A stretch of 64,000 nt of DNA from Mycobacterium sp. OAS707 (GCF_014873705.1 NZ_JADBDS010000001.1:806001-870000); one strand, 5' to 3'; positions 46,381 to 55,177 are shown, counted from the first letter of the stretch. Program-made: numbers and translations. Notes: generated from the letters alone by a model not told the origin.

Positions 46381-46817
46381 GCGGACTTCACCAAGCAGTA
46401 GGTCTGAGCGTTGACGCCGTCGGCTGATTGCTCTTCACGGACGGTTCCGTTCACGGTGACGCGGCATCCAATCTGGTCGCCGTCGGTCTGCGCCATGAGA
46501 TTGGCGCTGACGGTCGGCAACGTCGTCGAAAGGGTGATCGACCACGGCAGCGGCGCGGTTATCGAGTGCACATGCGCGTCCGTGTCGAAATAACTGATCT
46601 GGGCGGTGGTCCCGGGTGCGCCGTAAACGTCGTACACCATGACCTTGGGGTTGAACTGAACGATCTCGATGCCTGCACCCGCGCCTGCGTTGAGGTCCGC
46701 CGAGGCGAACATCTTGTGCAGACGAGAGACCACCAGTCCCGAGACCGCCAACACGACAATCAGCAGCAGCGGGATCCATACGCGCTTCAGCACGCGGCTC
46801 GCCGGAATGGCCTTCAC
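46377..46817 (-). CDS. MmpS family membrane accessory protein
   Basis: 146 aa. One N-terminal membrane helix (about 13-33, IPLLLIVVLAVSGLVVSRL), then a periplasmic beta domain with PKVMVYDVYGAPGTTAQISYF, the MmpS signature, and two cysteines. It works with the adjacent MmpL. GTG start overlapping the MarR stop (GTGA). Confidence 0.93.
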   Translation of the reverse strand: MKAIPASRVLKRVWIPLLLIVVLAVSGLVVSRLHKMFASADLNAGAGAGIEIVQFNPKVMVYDVYGAPGTTAQISYFDTDAHVHSITAPLPWSITLSTTLPTVSANLMAQTDGDQIGCRVTVNGTVREEQSADGVNAQTYCLVKSA

Positions 46818-47323
46818 CCCAACACCTTTCGTGTCACCTCAGCGGACTGCGCGGCGCCGACATCGGCCGGACAGTCCACGTTCGCGATGAGCCGACGCAG
46901 AATCGGCAGCGCGACCCGCGCCGAAAGCAACAACGCAGATTCCTCCTCAGGCGTCAGCGTTTCCATCAACGCTGTCAGTCGTTCGCGGCGCATTCGCTTG
47001 CGCTCGTCGAGCAACGCTTGGCCGTGCTGGGTGATTCCGATCAGGGCGGCCCTGCCGTCGTCAGGGTCGGCAAGCCTGGCCACCAGGTCCAGCCGTTCCA
47101 GCCGCTGAATCAGCTGAGTCATCGACGGCTGGCTGACGCCCTCCTTAGCGGCAAGCGTCGTCAGCCGGATGGGACCTTCCCGACACACCCGGTTCATCGC
47201 AAACGCCGCAGACGCACTCAAATCGGCGCGATCGGACAGGAAACGCACTGTCAGGTCCACAGCCTGGTCGAGAAGCTCGCCAACACAGTCGCCGGCGGGT
47301 TCGTCAGCTGACCTAACTTTCAC
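46814..47323 (-). CDS. MarR family regulator of mmpS-mmpL
   Basis: 169 aa. The winged helix (about 45-105) includes LAAKEGVSQPSMTQLIQRLE and LVARLADPDDGRAALIGIT. It is the first gene of the operon with mmpS and mmpL, so it is most likely an autorepressor that senses a transported compound. Unlike Rv0678 of M. tuberculosis, it lies in the same direction as the exporter. GTG start, probably leaderless. Confidence 0.9.
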   Translation of the reverse strand: MKVRSADEPAGDCVGELLDQAVDLTVRFLSDRADLSASAAFAMNRVCREGPIRLTTLAAKEGVSQPSMTQLIQRLERLDLVARLADPDDGRAALIGITQHGQALLDERKRMRRERLTALMETLTPEEESALLLSARVALPILRRLIANVDCPADVGAAQSAEVTRKVLG

Positions 47324-47329
47324 ATCGTA

Positions 47330-47358
47330 TCTATATCACTCGCCCTATATAGCGGCAA
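47330..47358 (-). promoter_or_regulatory. Leaderless promoter of the marR-mmpS-mmpL operon
   Basis: Minus strand: -35 TTGCCG (47358-47353), 17-bp spacer, -10 TATAGA (47335-47330), then 6 nt to the GTG start (47323), the same geometry as the leaderless promoter at 5982-6010. The spacer contains the palindrome CTATATAG (47345-47352), a candidate MarR site. Confidence 0.6.
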
Positions 47359-47380
47359 TATATGGCTCGGTTTGTGCAGT

Positions 47381-47398
47381 TCACAGGCACTTCACAGG
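47381..47398 (+). promoter_or_regulatory. PhoP-like box
   Basis: TCACAGG-CACT-TCACAGG: two direct copies of a 7-mer with a 4-bp gap, matching the known mycobacterial PhoP consensus TCACAGC-N4-TCACAGC except at the last base of each half. It begins 23 bp upstream of the -35 of the marR promoter, the usual position for PhoP. The PLP decarboxylase start is 210 bp to the other side. Confidence 0.55.
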
Positions 47399-47608
47399 GA
47401 TGCCTGCGTCCCGTGCACCAAAGGCACACACCTGCGGATTCGGCCAGGGTAGAGACCGGCTGCCACGGATGGTGATTGAACGCTGTTGCCGTACAGATGT
47501 TCTCAGACCGTCCGACCATCCCGACCGCAACCGGCCCAGCAACTACATTCTTCCGGCTATGTATTGTCGGGTCACAGTCGCGCCGGACTGACGCGTAACG
47601 TTCGGCTC

Positions 47609-48982
47609 ATGCTTGACCGCACCGCAGGCCTCCGCGTTGCCGCCCGGCACGCGGAGGCGTTTCTCGCCACCCTCGACGAGCGGCCGGTGGCGGCCCGTGC
47701 CGACGCCGCAGCCGTCCGCGCCGTCCTGGGCTCACCGCTGCCCGAACACGGCGAAGAGCCTGCCGCAGTGATCGAAGCGCTCGCTGCAGGCGCCGAACCG
47801 GGCCTCGTCGCCACCCCGGGGCCACGGCACTTCGGCTTCGTCATCGGTGGCGCATTGCCCGCTGCGCTGGCCGCAGACTGGCTGGTGTCGGCATGGGACC
47901 AGTGCGCGGCCTTTCATTCGTTGTCCCCCGCCATGGCGGCCATCGAGGAGATCACCTCGGCGTGGGCGCTCGAACTGCTCGGCCTACCGGCCGGCGCGAG
48001 CGTCGGCTTCGTCACCGGAGGCCAAGGCGCCAACACCACATGCCTGGCCGCGGCGCGGCACACCGTCTTCGAGCGCGCGGGCTGGAATGTGGAGCGCGAC
48101 GGCCTGATTGGCGCGCCGCGGGTGCGCATCGTGTGCGGCGAGCAGGCCCACGCGACGATCTACACGTCCCTGCGGTTGCTGGGCCTCGGGGAGCAGACCG
48201 CCATCCGGGTGCAGGCCGACGCACAAGGCCGGATAGATCCCGACGAGCTGGCAAAAACGTTGGCCGCCAACGACGGTCCGACGATTGTGTGCGCGCAGGC
48301 AGGCAATGTCGCCACCGGTGCGTTCGACGCGTTGGGGCCGATCGCTGACATATGCGCGCGGCATGACGCGTGGTTGCACGTCGACGGCGCATTCGGCCTG
48401 TGGGCCGCGGCATCTGCGCGGACCCGACACCTGACCGAGGGCATCGAGCGCGCGGATTCCTGGGCCGTCGACGCACACAAGTGGTTGAACGTCCCGTACG
48501 ACGGCGCGATGGCCATCGTCGCCGATCCGGACGCTCACCTCGCCGCGATGCGCCTGTCGGGCCCGTACCTCGTCGCCGATCCCGGTCAGCGCGACAACAC
48601 CAACTATGTGCCGGAGAGTTCGCGCAGGGCGCGCGCGGTTCCCGTCTACGCGGCGATCCGCTCGCTTGGCCGCGCGGGAATTGCCGAGATGGTCGACCGC
48701 AACTGCGCCCAGGCGCTTCGAATGGCCAAGCAGCTCAGCGCTATTCCCGGTGCCGAGGTGCTCAACGACGTCGTGCTCAATCAGGTGCTGGTCCGCCTGC
48801 CCGGCGGCGATGAGGCCACACGTGCCGCGGTCGCCGCGATTCAGCGTGAGGGCACGTGCTGGCTCGGAGGGACCACCTGGAACGGCGAGTATGTGCTGCG
48901 GGTGTCGATCTCGAACTGGGCGACGACGGACGACGACATCGACCGTTCGGCGGCCGCAATCGCCGCAGTGGTCACGGCATAA
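47609..48982 (+). CDS. Group II PLP-dependent decarboxylase
   Basis: 457 aa fold-type I enzyme. The Schiff-base lysine is K291 in AVDAHKWLNVPYD, the PLP-stacking histidine H181 in EQAHATIYTS, and D259 in LHVDGAFG pairs with the pyridine nitrogen. It resembles aromatic/glutamate decarboxylases, so it may form an amine from an amino acid. ATG 47609 is chosen because upstream sequence is not family-like; no Shine-Dalgarno is present. The substrate is not predictable. Confidence 0.87.
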   Translation: MLDRTAGLRVAARHAEAFLATLDERPVAARADAAAVRAVLGSPLPEHGEEPAAVIEALAAGAEPGLVATPGPRHFGFVIGGALPAALAADWLVSAWDQCAAFHSLSPAMAAIEEITSAWALELLGLPAGASVGFVTGGQGANTTCLAAARHTVFERAGWNVERDGLIGAPRVRIVCGEQAHATIYTSLRLLGLGEQTAIRVQADAQGRIDPDELAKTLAANDGPTIVCAQAGNVATGAFDALGPIADICARHDAWLHVDGAFGLWAAASARTRHLTEGIERADSWAVDAHKWLNVPYDGAMAIVADPDAHLAAMRLSGPYLVADPGQRDNTNYVPESSRRARAVPVYAAIRSLGRAGIAEMVDRNCAQALRMAKQLSAIPGAEVLNDVVLNQVLVRLPGGDEATRAAVAAIQREGTCWLGGTTWNGEYVLRVSISNWATTDDDIDRSAAAIAAVVTA

Positions 48983-49004
48983 GCATTCGTCGCGCCGGCC
49001 TTCC

Positions 49005-49778
49005 CTAGCGTGGCTGGTTGGCAATTCCCGGGAACAATTGCACATCGGGGCCCGAGGTCACGTAACCCAGCTGTTTGGTGACGAGATGTGGCGCGAAAAC
49101 CGCACCGTAGAGCACGTTTCCGATGACGACGACCGCGGCGACGGAGATCAGCGCCGACTGCAGACGAGTCTTCGACAACCTGTCCGACCACACTTCGATG
49201 ACATTGCGGCCTTGCGAATCCGTCCGGCCCAGCAGGTAGGTGAAGACCATCATCTGGATGCCCATCGCGATCGCGTCGTAGATCGGATACTGATGCAACG
49301 TCCCCTCGAAGAGCCCGAGCCCGGGAATCACGTACGCGTAGTGGAAGACTCCGAGCCGGGCACCGAGGCCCCCGTTGAACAGCAGTGCCCAGCAGAACCC
49401 GACGACCAGGCCCACGATCAACAGCGTGATCGGTCTGCGCCAGCCGAACCGTGCGCTCAGCGCTCTGCCGAGCGCGGCGCCGACGACGGCGGGAATGCAG
49501 AAGTAGCCGATGTAACCCAACGGCACCGACGACGGCAATCCGCCCCACGTCATGTTCAACGGCCACCACGACGGCATGCGTGGAAGCGCCGGCGGAAATT
49601 GCGCATACATCGCCCAGTCGTAGGGCGCTTCGATCCACGAGAACGAAATCGCCGATATGCACAAGAGCAGCAGCGGGTGCAGCCGTCCACGGCGAACGCT
49701 CAGATAGATCCCGGCGACGGTGAACACGATGCCGCTGAGCCAGCCGAAGGCGTTGGCGGCCGTCAACAACGGCGTCAA
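49005..49778 (-). CDS. AveC-like (spirocyclase family) membrane protein
   Basis: 257 aa from TTG 49778, about six helices. Blocks such as FSWIEAPYDWAMYAQFPP and FHYAYVIPGLGLFEGTLHQYP fit the AveC family, known for spiroketal formation in avermectin synthesis and widespread in mycobacteria with unknown function. The usual N-terminal helix seems to be encoded by a separate 31-codon ORF (49775-49870) whose stop overlaps the TTG (TTGA). An upstream start in this frame would give a polar, arginine-rich N-terminus that looks non-coding. It may be regulated by the divergent TetR. Confidence 0.7.
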   Translation of the reverse strand: MTPLLTAANAFGWLSGIVFTVAGIYLSVRRGRLHPLLLLCISAISFSWIEAPYDWAMYAQFPPALPRMPSWWPLNMTWGGLPSSVPLGYIGYFCIPAVVGAALGRALSARFGWRRPITLLIVGLVVGFCWALLFNGGLGARLGVFHYAYVIPGLGLFEGTLHQYPIYDAIAMGIQMMVFTYLLGRTDSQGRNVIEVWSDRLSKTRLQSALISVAAVVVIGNVLYGAVFAPHLVTKQLGYVTSGPDVQLFPGIANQPR

Positions 49779-49870
49779 CGCTTTCGCGCCTCGGGGTCGA
49801 AATAGATGACCAGGCCGAAGATCAGCGCGATCAGCCCGACCAGTGTGCCGAGCATGATGAATTGGCCCAC
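49775..49870 (-). CDS. 31-aa membrane leader ORF of the AveC-like gene
   Basis: GTG 49870 with GGAAGGGAAGGG just upstream. The peptide is one hydrophobic helix (GQFIMLGTLVGLIALIFGLV) ending YFDPEARKR. Its stop TGA overlaps the TTG of the AveC-like gene. It could be a real coupled micropeptide, or the first helix of the AveC-like protein split off by a one-base frameshift at CGAAAGCG. Confidence 0.5.
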   Translation of the reverse strand: MGQFIMLGTLVGLIALIFGLVIYFDPEARKR

Positions 49871-49898
49871 AGTCCCTTCCCTTCCGCACGACCACCAA

Positions 49899-49926
49899 AC
49901 AAGTAATAGTGGATACTATTACTTGT
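49899..49926. promoter_or_regulatory. Perfect TetR operator
   Basis: ACAAGTAATAGT-GGAT-ACTATTACTTGT: 12-bp arms without mismatch around 4 bp. It lies between the AveC-like leader ORF (29 bp away) and the TetR gene, in a strikingly AT-rich patch. Probably bound by that TetR. Confidence 0.8.
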
Positions 49927-49993
49927 GATGGGTCAAGGAGCGCTATCGTGGGACCTTCGTCAGCCGCTGAGCGCGGACCTAGGAGTGACTACC

Positions 49994-50644
49994 GTGCCCC
50001 AGCGAGGTTCCGTCAAGAAGCAAACGGCCACCGAGTCGGTGCGGCGCCGCCGCGGCGAAGCGCGGCGGCTGCTGCTCGACGCGGCACGAGAACTGTTCGC
50101 CCGTCGGGATTACCGGACAACCACGACCCGTGAGATCGCCGAGGCCGCCGGCGTCACCGAATACTTGCTCTTTCGCCATTTCGGCTCGAAGGCCGGATTG
50201 TTTCGCGAAGCGCTCGTGCTGCCGTTTACGAACTTCGTCGATGACTTCGGCAAGACGTGGCATGCCGTCGTCCCCGAGGAGACGGACGAGGAAGAGCTCT
50301 CGAAGCAGTTCGTCGGCCAGTTGTATGACGTGCTGGTGCAGCACCAGGGTCTGGTGTTGACACTGGTGGCGGCGGACGGGCTGAGCGAGGAAGAGATCGA
50401 GAGCGCAGGCATCGCGGACATCCGACGAGCCCTCACCGTGCTCGGGCAGATCAGCGCCGAAGGTATGAGCATCCGCGGAATGCGGTCTACCCAGCCCGAC
50501 CTGCCTGCGCATTCGACGGTCGCGATGATCGTGGGCATGGTCGCGCTGCGCTCGACCTTCTACGGAGCCGATCCGCCACCGCGGGAGGCTATCGTCGACG
50601 AGCTCGTGCAGGCGATATTGCACGGCTTCCTGCACCGGCCGTAG
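49994..50644 (+). CDS. TetR family regulator
   Basis: 216 aa. Helix-turn-helix at about 20-66: LLLDAARELFARRDYRTTTT, EIAEAAGVTEYLLFRHFGSKAGLF. I choose GTG 49994 with AGGAG at 49981-49985; a GTG at 49925 lies inside the operator. The C-terminal domain is of unknown ligand. It likely represses itself and the AveC-like gene. Confidence 0.87.
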   Translation: MPQRGSVKKQTATESVRRRRGEARRLLLDAARELFARRDYRTTTTREIAEAAGVTEYLLFRHFGSKAGLFREALVLPFTNFVDDFGKTWHAVVPEETDEEELSKQFVGQLYDVLVQHQGLVLTLVAADGLSEEEIESAGIADIRRALTVLGQISAEGMSIRGMRSTQPDLPAHSTVAMIVGMVALRSTFYGADPPPREAIVDELVQAILHGFLHRP

Positions 50645-50785
50645 CGATTTCGGAGCGCTGACGTCGAGACACTCTCGCGCGTGCTCGCCTCTTCCAAACC
50701 CCTTCGGCGACTCTGGGAGTGGAGCACCGATACCGAAGGCACCGCACTGCAGATCGAGGCGCGCCGACTGAAGCGTATGCAGGTC

Positions 50786-50813
50786 TTGCCTACTGACGAC
50801 CTTCCCATATAGT
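50786..50813 (+). promoter_or_regulatory. Promoter of the SDR gene
   Basis: -35 TTGCCT (50786-50791), 16-bp spacer, -10 TATAGT (50808-50813). Just after it lies GTTCGGAAC, a 9-bp dyad at about +1, a possible repressor site. The 220-bp gap 50645-50865 holds no gene. Confidence 0.5.
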
Positions 50814-50865
50814 GTTCGGAACAAATGTTTGGGCGCCGGGTGTCCGGTGGATTCAGGAGGTCCGG

Positions 50866-51747
50866 ATGCCGGGTCGGCTCGAAGGAAAAGTTGCTTTCAT
50901 CACCGGCGCGGCGCGCGGGCAAGGACGCGCCCATGCGATCGCGATGGCCCGGGAAGGCGCCGACATCATCGCCGTCGACATCTGCCGCGACATTCCGTCC
51001 AATCCCTATCCCCTCGCCACACCAGACGACTTGGCCGAGACCGAACGCTCGGTGAAGGAACTCGGCCGGCGGGTCGTTGCGCGCGTGGGCGATGTCCGAG
51101 AGCGACATGAACTGCGGGACGCGGTCGAAGCGGGACTGGCGGACCTCGGCAAGATCGATATCGTCCTCGCGAACGCGGGCATTCTGCCGATGGCAATGGG
51201 CCGCCCACACGACGCGATGGCGTTCGTCGACGCCAGCGATGTCGATTTGCTCGGCGTGATGAACACTGTCGCCGTCACGGTCCCACACCTGCCGAACGGT
51301 TCGTCGGTCATCATTACGGGTTCGACCGCAGGCATGATCCGCGGCACCACCGACAACCCGAACATGGGTCCCGGCGGCAGGGGGTACGGCTGGAGCAAGC
51401 GGGTGCTCATAGAATACGTAGAAGAGATGTCACTGGCATTGGCGGACCGGCTGATTCGGGTCAACGCCATCCACCCGACCAACTGCAACACCCACCTGTT
51501 GCAGAACGACGGGATGTACAGCATGTTCCGACCCGACCTCACCCAGCAGGGCAAGCAGGCCACCCGCGAGGACGCCGAACCGTTGTTCACGATCTTCCAA
51601 GCCATGCCGATTCCGTACATTGAACCGGACGACATGGCGAACTTGAGCGTTTTCCTGGCCAGCGAGGAGAGCCGCTATATCACCGGACAACAGATCCGGG
51701 TCGACGGCGGCTCGTTGCTCAAGTGGCCCAACGGTCCTGGCGGCTAG
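50866..51747 (+). CDS. Mycofactocin-type SDR oxidoreductase
   Basis: 293 aa short-chain dehydrogenase. NAD site TGAARGQGRAHA, LANAGIL, ITGSTAG and the catalytic YGWSK. The insert AVDICRDIP, then SNPYPLATPDDLAET, is the mark of the mycofactocin-coupled subfamily, whose NAD is not exchangeable and is re-oxidised through mycofactocin. ATG with CAGGAGG 5 nt upstream. No mft genes are in the window. It probably oxidises an alcohol, perhaps one formed by the neighbouring P450 or BVMO pathway. Confidence 0.88.
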   Translation: MPGRLEGKVAFITGAARGQGRAHAIAMAREGADIIAVDICRDIPSNPYPLATPDDLAETERSVKELGRRVVARVGDVRERHELRDAVEAGLADLGKIDIVLANAGILPMAMGRPHDAMAFVDASDVDLLGVMNTVAVTVPHLPNGSSVIITGSTAGMIRGTTDNPNMGPGGRGYGWSKRVLIEYVEEMSLALADRLIRVNAIHPTNCNTHLLQNDGMYSMFRPDLTQQGKQATREDAEPLFTIFQAMPIPYIEPDDMANLSVFLASEESRYITGQQIRVDGGSLLKWPNGPGG

Positions 51748-51913
51748 GCCATCTCCGATGTTTCGATCCAACCCGCATCACGTCCGGCCTGTTGTCGCGT
51801 GTCATCAGCGCAACGGTTGCTGGCTTGATTTCCAGCTGCAGTGAATCGAACACCTTCGCCAACGTGTCATATCCGCCCACGGTGAAGATCACGTCGAGAA
51901 GCTGTTGGGTTGC
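51719..51913 (-). pseudogene. Remnant of a carboxymuconolactone decarboxylase-like gene
   Basis: Minus-strand frame after an in-frame TAA (51916-51914) reads QQLLDVIFTVGGYDTLAKVF and continues VALMTRDNRPDVMRVGSKHR, ending at 51719. The first part resembles the second half of CMD/AhpD-family proteins. The upstream half is out of frame (EYSEAEQLSN). It follows the BVMO gene on the same strand and overlaps the SDR end. Otherwise the 245-bp gap has no gene. Confidence 0.4.
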
Positions 51914-51992
51914 TTAGTTGTTCAGCTTCGGAATATTCCTGGCCGGCAACGGTTCTATACGCATCACACGAGTCGCAAGCGCATTGTCGTAC

Positions 51993-53843
51993 TCACGTTC
52001 CGATCACCAGGCCTGACATGCTGTCATCCGAACGCCAGTCCTCGAGAAGCTGTTCAAATGCGTAGTACCCCAGGCCATATGTCTCCCCAAGGTACGTTCT
52101 TGGCCGCAGCTTGCCGTCCTCGTCCGTTACTTCCTGCCCGTCGTTGTTGAAGTAGCCCGGTGTGCATTCTCGAACAAAATCAGTGGTATCGATGGCCACT
52201 TCACGGACATGATGTACATATGCGTCCTGGGCCTCGAGGCTGGGTTCGACGAACGTCGCGCCACGCTGGAGTGCCTGGCTGACAATCCATGCGATATGAC
52301 GACCCTGGTTGTTGAATGTCTCAGTGGTCGAAGCGTTGAAGCCGCCCTGGAAGAAGCCCATGTAGAACTGATTGGGAAAACCGTGTGTCATGACACCGTG
52401 CAGGGTTCGAAATTCGTGCGCCCACTGATCATAGAGAGATCGGCCCCCGCGGCCGGATACCTTGTCGATTCCCCATCTCCGTTGGAGATCGCTGGTCACC
52501 TCGAACCCGCTAGCGAAAATCAAGCAGTCAATCTCGTACTCGATGGACTCATGAATGAATCCGCGGGCGGTGATCCGTTCCACCCCTCGCGTTCGTGACA
52601 CGTCGAGAAGCTTCACGTTGGGCCTGTTGAATGCCGGATAGAACTCGTCGCTCGAGGCGGGCCGCTTGCACATGTGTCGATACCATGGCTTCAGGATCGC
52701 CGCCGTCTCTTTGTCTTTCACCACCGCATCGACGCGATTGCGCAACCGCTCCATGACCCGAAAGTCCATCAACTCCCGCATCGCGAGGAAGTCCTCCGGT
52801 GATTGCGGCCAGCCTGTCTGTTCGAACTCTGCCGAGAGGTTCCGGTTGATTTCGGTCCAGATGTCACAGACTCGATCCGACTCACCGGGCATCAGACCGT
52901 CTATCGCCGCGCGGTGAAAGTTCATCTGGCGTTCGCGTTGCCAGCCAGGCTGTAACGTCGCTAGCCATGCTGGATCTGTCGGCGTGTTGTGCCTCTCATC
53001 TACGGTCGAAGCGGTTCGCTGCAGCACGTACAGCTGCCCGGCGAATTTGGCCAGGAACGGCACTGCCTGAATAGCCGAGGCGCCAGTGCCGACAATCGCA
53101 ACCCGTTTGTCAGCTAGCTTGTCGAGAACCGGCGCTTCCTGACTGCCGCCGGTGTACTCGTAATCCCAACGGGCAGTGTGAAACATCCTGCCCTCAAAAT
53201 CATCGAGGCCCGGTACGCGGGGCACCTTCGGCGTATTGATCGGCCCGAGGGCCATCACCACGAAGCGAGCCCGCAGGTCATCGCCCCGGTCGGTTCCGAT
53301 GCGCCACCTACTGATCGATTCGTCCCAACTCAGCGCATTCACGCAGGTGTGAAAAAGTCCACACCGATAGAGGTCGAATCTGGCTGCGACGCTTTGGCAG
53401 TACTCACGAATTTCGAGTCCTTCCGCGAACTTCTTCGTCGGGAAGAATTCCATCTCCTCCAATAGGGGCAGATAGCAGTACGAGTCGTTGTCACATGAGA
53501 GTCCGGGATATCGGTTCCAGTACCATACGCCACCGAAATCGCCTGCCTGCTCGATGATTCGAACATCCTCGACGCCCGCCTTGCGCAGATGATACGCAGC
53601 CAAGATGCCCGCCCAGCCGCCACCGAGAATGGCCACATCGAAGCTTTCACTCACTGCGCTTCGCGGCATGCGGGGCATATGCGGATCGCTGTAATCAATC
53701 GCATCTATGCCCTCGACGGCCGGGGCGTATTGCTCCTGACCTTCAGGACGAAGGCGTCGATTCCGTTCGTCGCGATACCTTTTGCGAAGGGCCGCGATAT
53801 CGACATCCTCCGGGTCAGGCAGATTCGTCGGATCACACGTCAT
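51993..53843 (-). CDS. Baeyer-Villiger flavin monooxygenase
   Basis: 616 aa. FAD-binding GGGWAGILAAYHLRKAG (about 74-90), the BVMO fingerprint FEGRMFHTARWDY (FxGxxxHxxxW), and the NADPH site GTGASAIQAVP. It inserts oxygen next to a ketone to give an ester or lactone. The N-terminal extension of about 65 residues resembles long BVMOs acting on steroids or cyclic ketones. ATG 53843 has GAAGGA 8-10 nt upstream and overlaps the P450 gene by 11 nt, so they are coupled. Substrate class inferred from the cluster. Confidence 0.9.
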   Translation of the reverse strand: MTCDPTNLPDPEDVDIAALRKRYRDERNRRLRPEGQEQYAPAVEGIDAIDYSDPHMPRMPRSAVSESFDVAILGGGWAGILAAYHLRKAGVEDVRIIEQAGDFGGVWYWNRYPGLSCDNDSYCYLPLLEEMEFFPTKKFAEGLEIREYCQSVAARFDLYRCGLFHTCVNALSWDESISRWRIGTDRGDDLRARFVVMALGPINTPKVPRVPGLDDFEGRMFHTARWDYEYTGGSQEAPVLDKLADKRVAIVGTGASAIQAVPFLAKFAGQLYVLQRTASTVDERHNTPTDPAWLATLQPGWQRERQMNFHRAAIDGLMPGESDRVCDIWTEINRNLSAEFEQTGWPQSPEDFLAMRELMDFRVMERLRNRVDAVVKDKETAAILKPWYRHMCKRPASSDEFYPAFNRPNVKLLDVSRTRGVERITARGFIHESIEYEIDCLIFASGFEVTSDLQRRWGIDKVSGRGGRSLYDQWAHEFRTLHGVMTHGFPNQFYMGFFQGGFNASTTETFNNQGRHIAWIVSQALQRGATFVEPSLEAQDAYVHHVREVAIDTTDFVRECTPGYFNNDGQEVTDEDGKLRPRTYLGETYGLGYYAFEQLLEDWRSDDSMSGLVIGT

Positions 53844-55158
53844 CGGCACGTCCTTCGGGTATAGGAGAGAAGGTCAGGGGAAGTCGTTCCATCGCCAGGA
53901 GCGCGGCGTTGGGTAGGTAACGGATCTCCTCGACAGGTATCGCGAGATCGAGATTTCGCAGCCGCCTCGCCGTCTGTTTCGCCGCGACCAGCAACTGCAT
54001 CCGCGCGAGAGAGACGCCAAGGCAAAGGTGGACCCCCGCGCCGAAGGTCATGCTCTTGCGGATATTGATTCGGCTTGGATCGAACCGGCGTGGGCAGTCG
54101 AACACTGACTCGTCGTCGTTGGCAGATGCAAACAGCACGAGAAGGTGCGCGCCCTTTGGCAGTTCCGTACCTCCCAGGGTCACCGCCTCGGTGGTGACTC
54201 TGGACAGCGCTCGCACCGGTGGATCGAGACGCAATAGCTCCTCGATGAATCGTCCCATCTGGGAGTCGTCGTCGACAGCGTCGTAGAAGTGGGTGGCTAT
54301 CTGCGGATCGGTCACCACGTGGAACAGGATGTTGGTGAACGCCGTCGACATCGAATCATGGGTGTTGATGAGAAGCGCGCGAGCGGTGGCAACCAATTCG
54401 TCGAAGCTGAGTGGTTCCTCGTCGGGCGTTCGGGCCGTGATGATGTCGGACAACATGTCGTCCTCGGGATTGTCCATGCGTCGCCGGACCAGCGCGATCA
54501 AGTAGTTCTGCATCTCGGCCAACTCGCCGGCGGCACGCACCATGTCTTCACGCGTGTTCGCAAGACTGAATTGCGACAGATAGGCACTGCCCCATTTCTT
54601 GATTGTGGCCATGTCGAGATCATCGACCTGGAGCTGCTGCATGCTGAAGGCAATCGCCATCGGCAATGCGAGTTCGTGCAGTCCGTCTACCTCCCCGCGC
54701 CCAACAAAGCCATCGATCAGTCCATCAACAATCTGTTTAAACTGCGGCTCAAGGGATTTCATTCGTTTTCTGCTGAAAGCCTGTGACAGCAGACGGCGTA
54801 CCCGCGTGTGGCGCGGCGGATCGATGTTGGCGACGTCGGGGAAAAAACCGCCGCCATCTCGCTCGAGTATGGCCTTCACTTCATCAAGGTGGCCGTGTGC
54901 CATCTGCTGGTAGTAGCCGAGTTCCTGCGAGAACACGACAGGATCACGAAGTACTTCAGTGAGGTCTTCATGCCGTGACACCAGGTACATACCCAGATCC
55001 TTTTCGAAATGGACCGGGGCGTCATAGCGGAGGGTGCGGTAGTAGGCGAACGGCTTCTGTTGAATAGCCGGATCAACGAAGGACGCCCCGTCGAGGGAGT
55101 CCAGACGCTCGGCGCCAACCGGGCAACCGGTCTCCACTGCTGAATTTTCTGTCGTCAC
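53833..55158 (-). CDS. Cytochrome P450
   Basis: 441 aa. The haem-binding loop is FGAGVHLCLGVSLAR, the ExxR motif EELLR, and the I-helix INTHDSMSTAF keeps an acid-alcohol pair (D-S) in place of AGxxT. No membrane anchor; soluble bacterial class I type needing ferredoxin, which is not in this cluster. Likely hydroxylates the substrate of the downstream catabolic enzymes. GTG start; overlaps BVMO by 11 nt and follows the acyl-CoA ligase by 19 nt. Confidence 0.93.
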   Translation of the reverse strand: MTTENSAVETGCPVGAERLDSLDGASFVDPAIQQKPFAYYRTLRYDAPVHFEKDLGMYLVSRHEDLTEVLRDPVVFSQELGYYQQMAHGHLDEVKAILERDGGGFFPDVANIDPPRHTRVRRLLSQAFSRKRMKSLEPQFKQIVDGLIDGFVGRGEVDGLHELALPMAIAFSMQQLQVDDLDMATIKKWGSAYLSQFSLANTREDMVRAAGELAEMQNYLIALVRRRMDNPEDDMLSDIITARTPDEEPLSFDELVATARALLINTHDSMSTAFTNILFHVVTDPQIATHFYDAVDDDSQMGRFIEELLRLDPPVRALSRVTTEAVTLGGTELPKGAHLLVLFASANDDESVFDCPRRFDPSRINIRKSMTFGAGVHLCLGVSLARMQLLVAAKQTARRLRNLDLAIPVEEIRYLPNAALLAMERLPLTFSPIPEGRADDV

Positions 55159-55177
55159 AAGATGTGCCCTCCGTCCG

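Noticed and set aside
46814..47323. MarR considered the orthologue of Rv0678
   Set aside because: Sequence and orientation differ from Rv0678; only the functional analogy remains.
47362..47478. 38-codon ORF starting ATGGCTCGG
   Set aside because: No Shine-Dalgarno, no similarity, and it crosses the PhoP-like box; likely chance.
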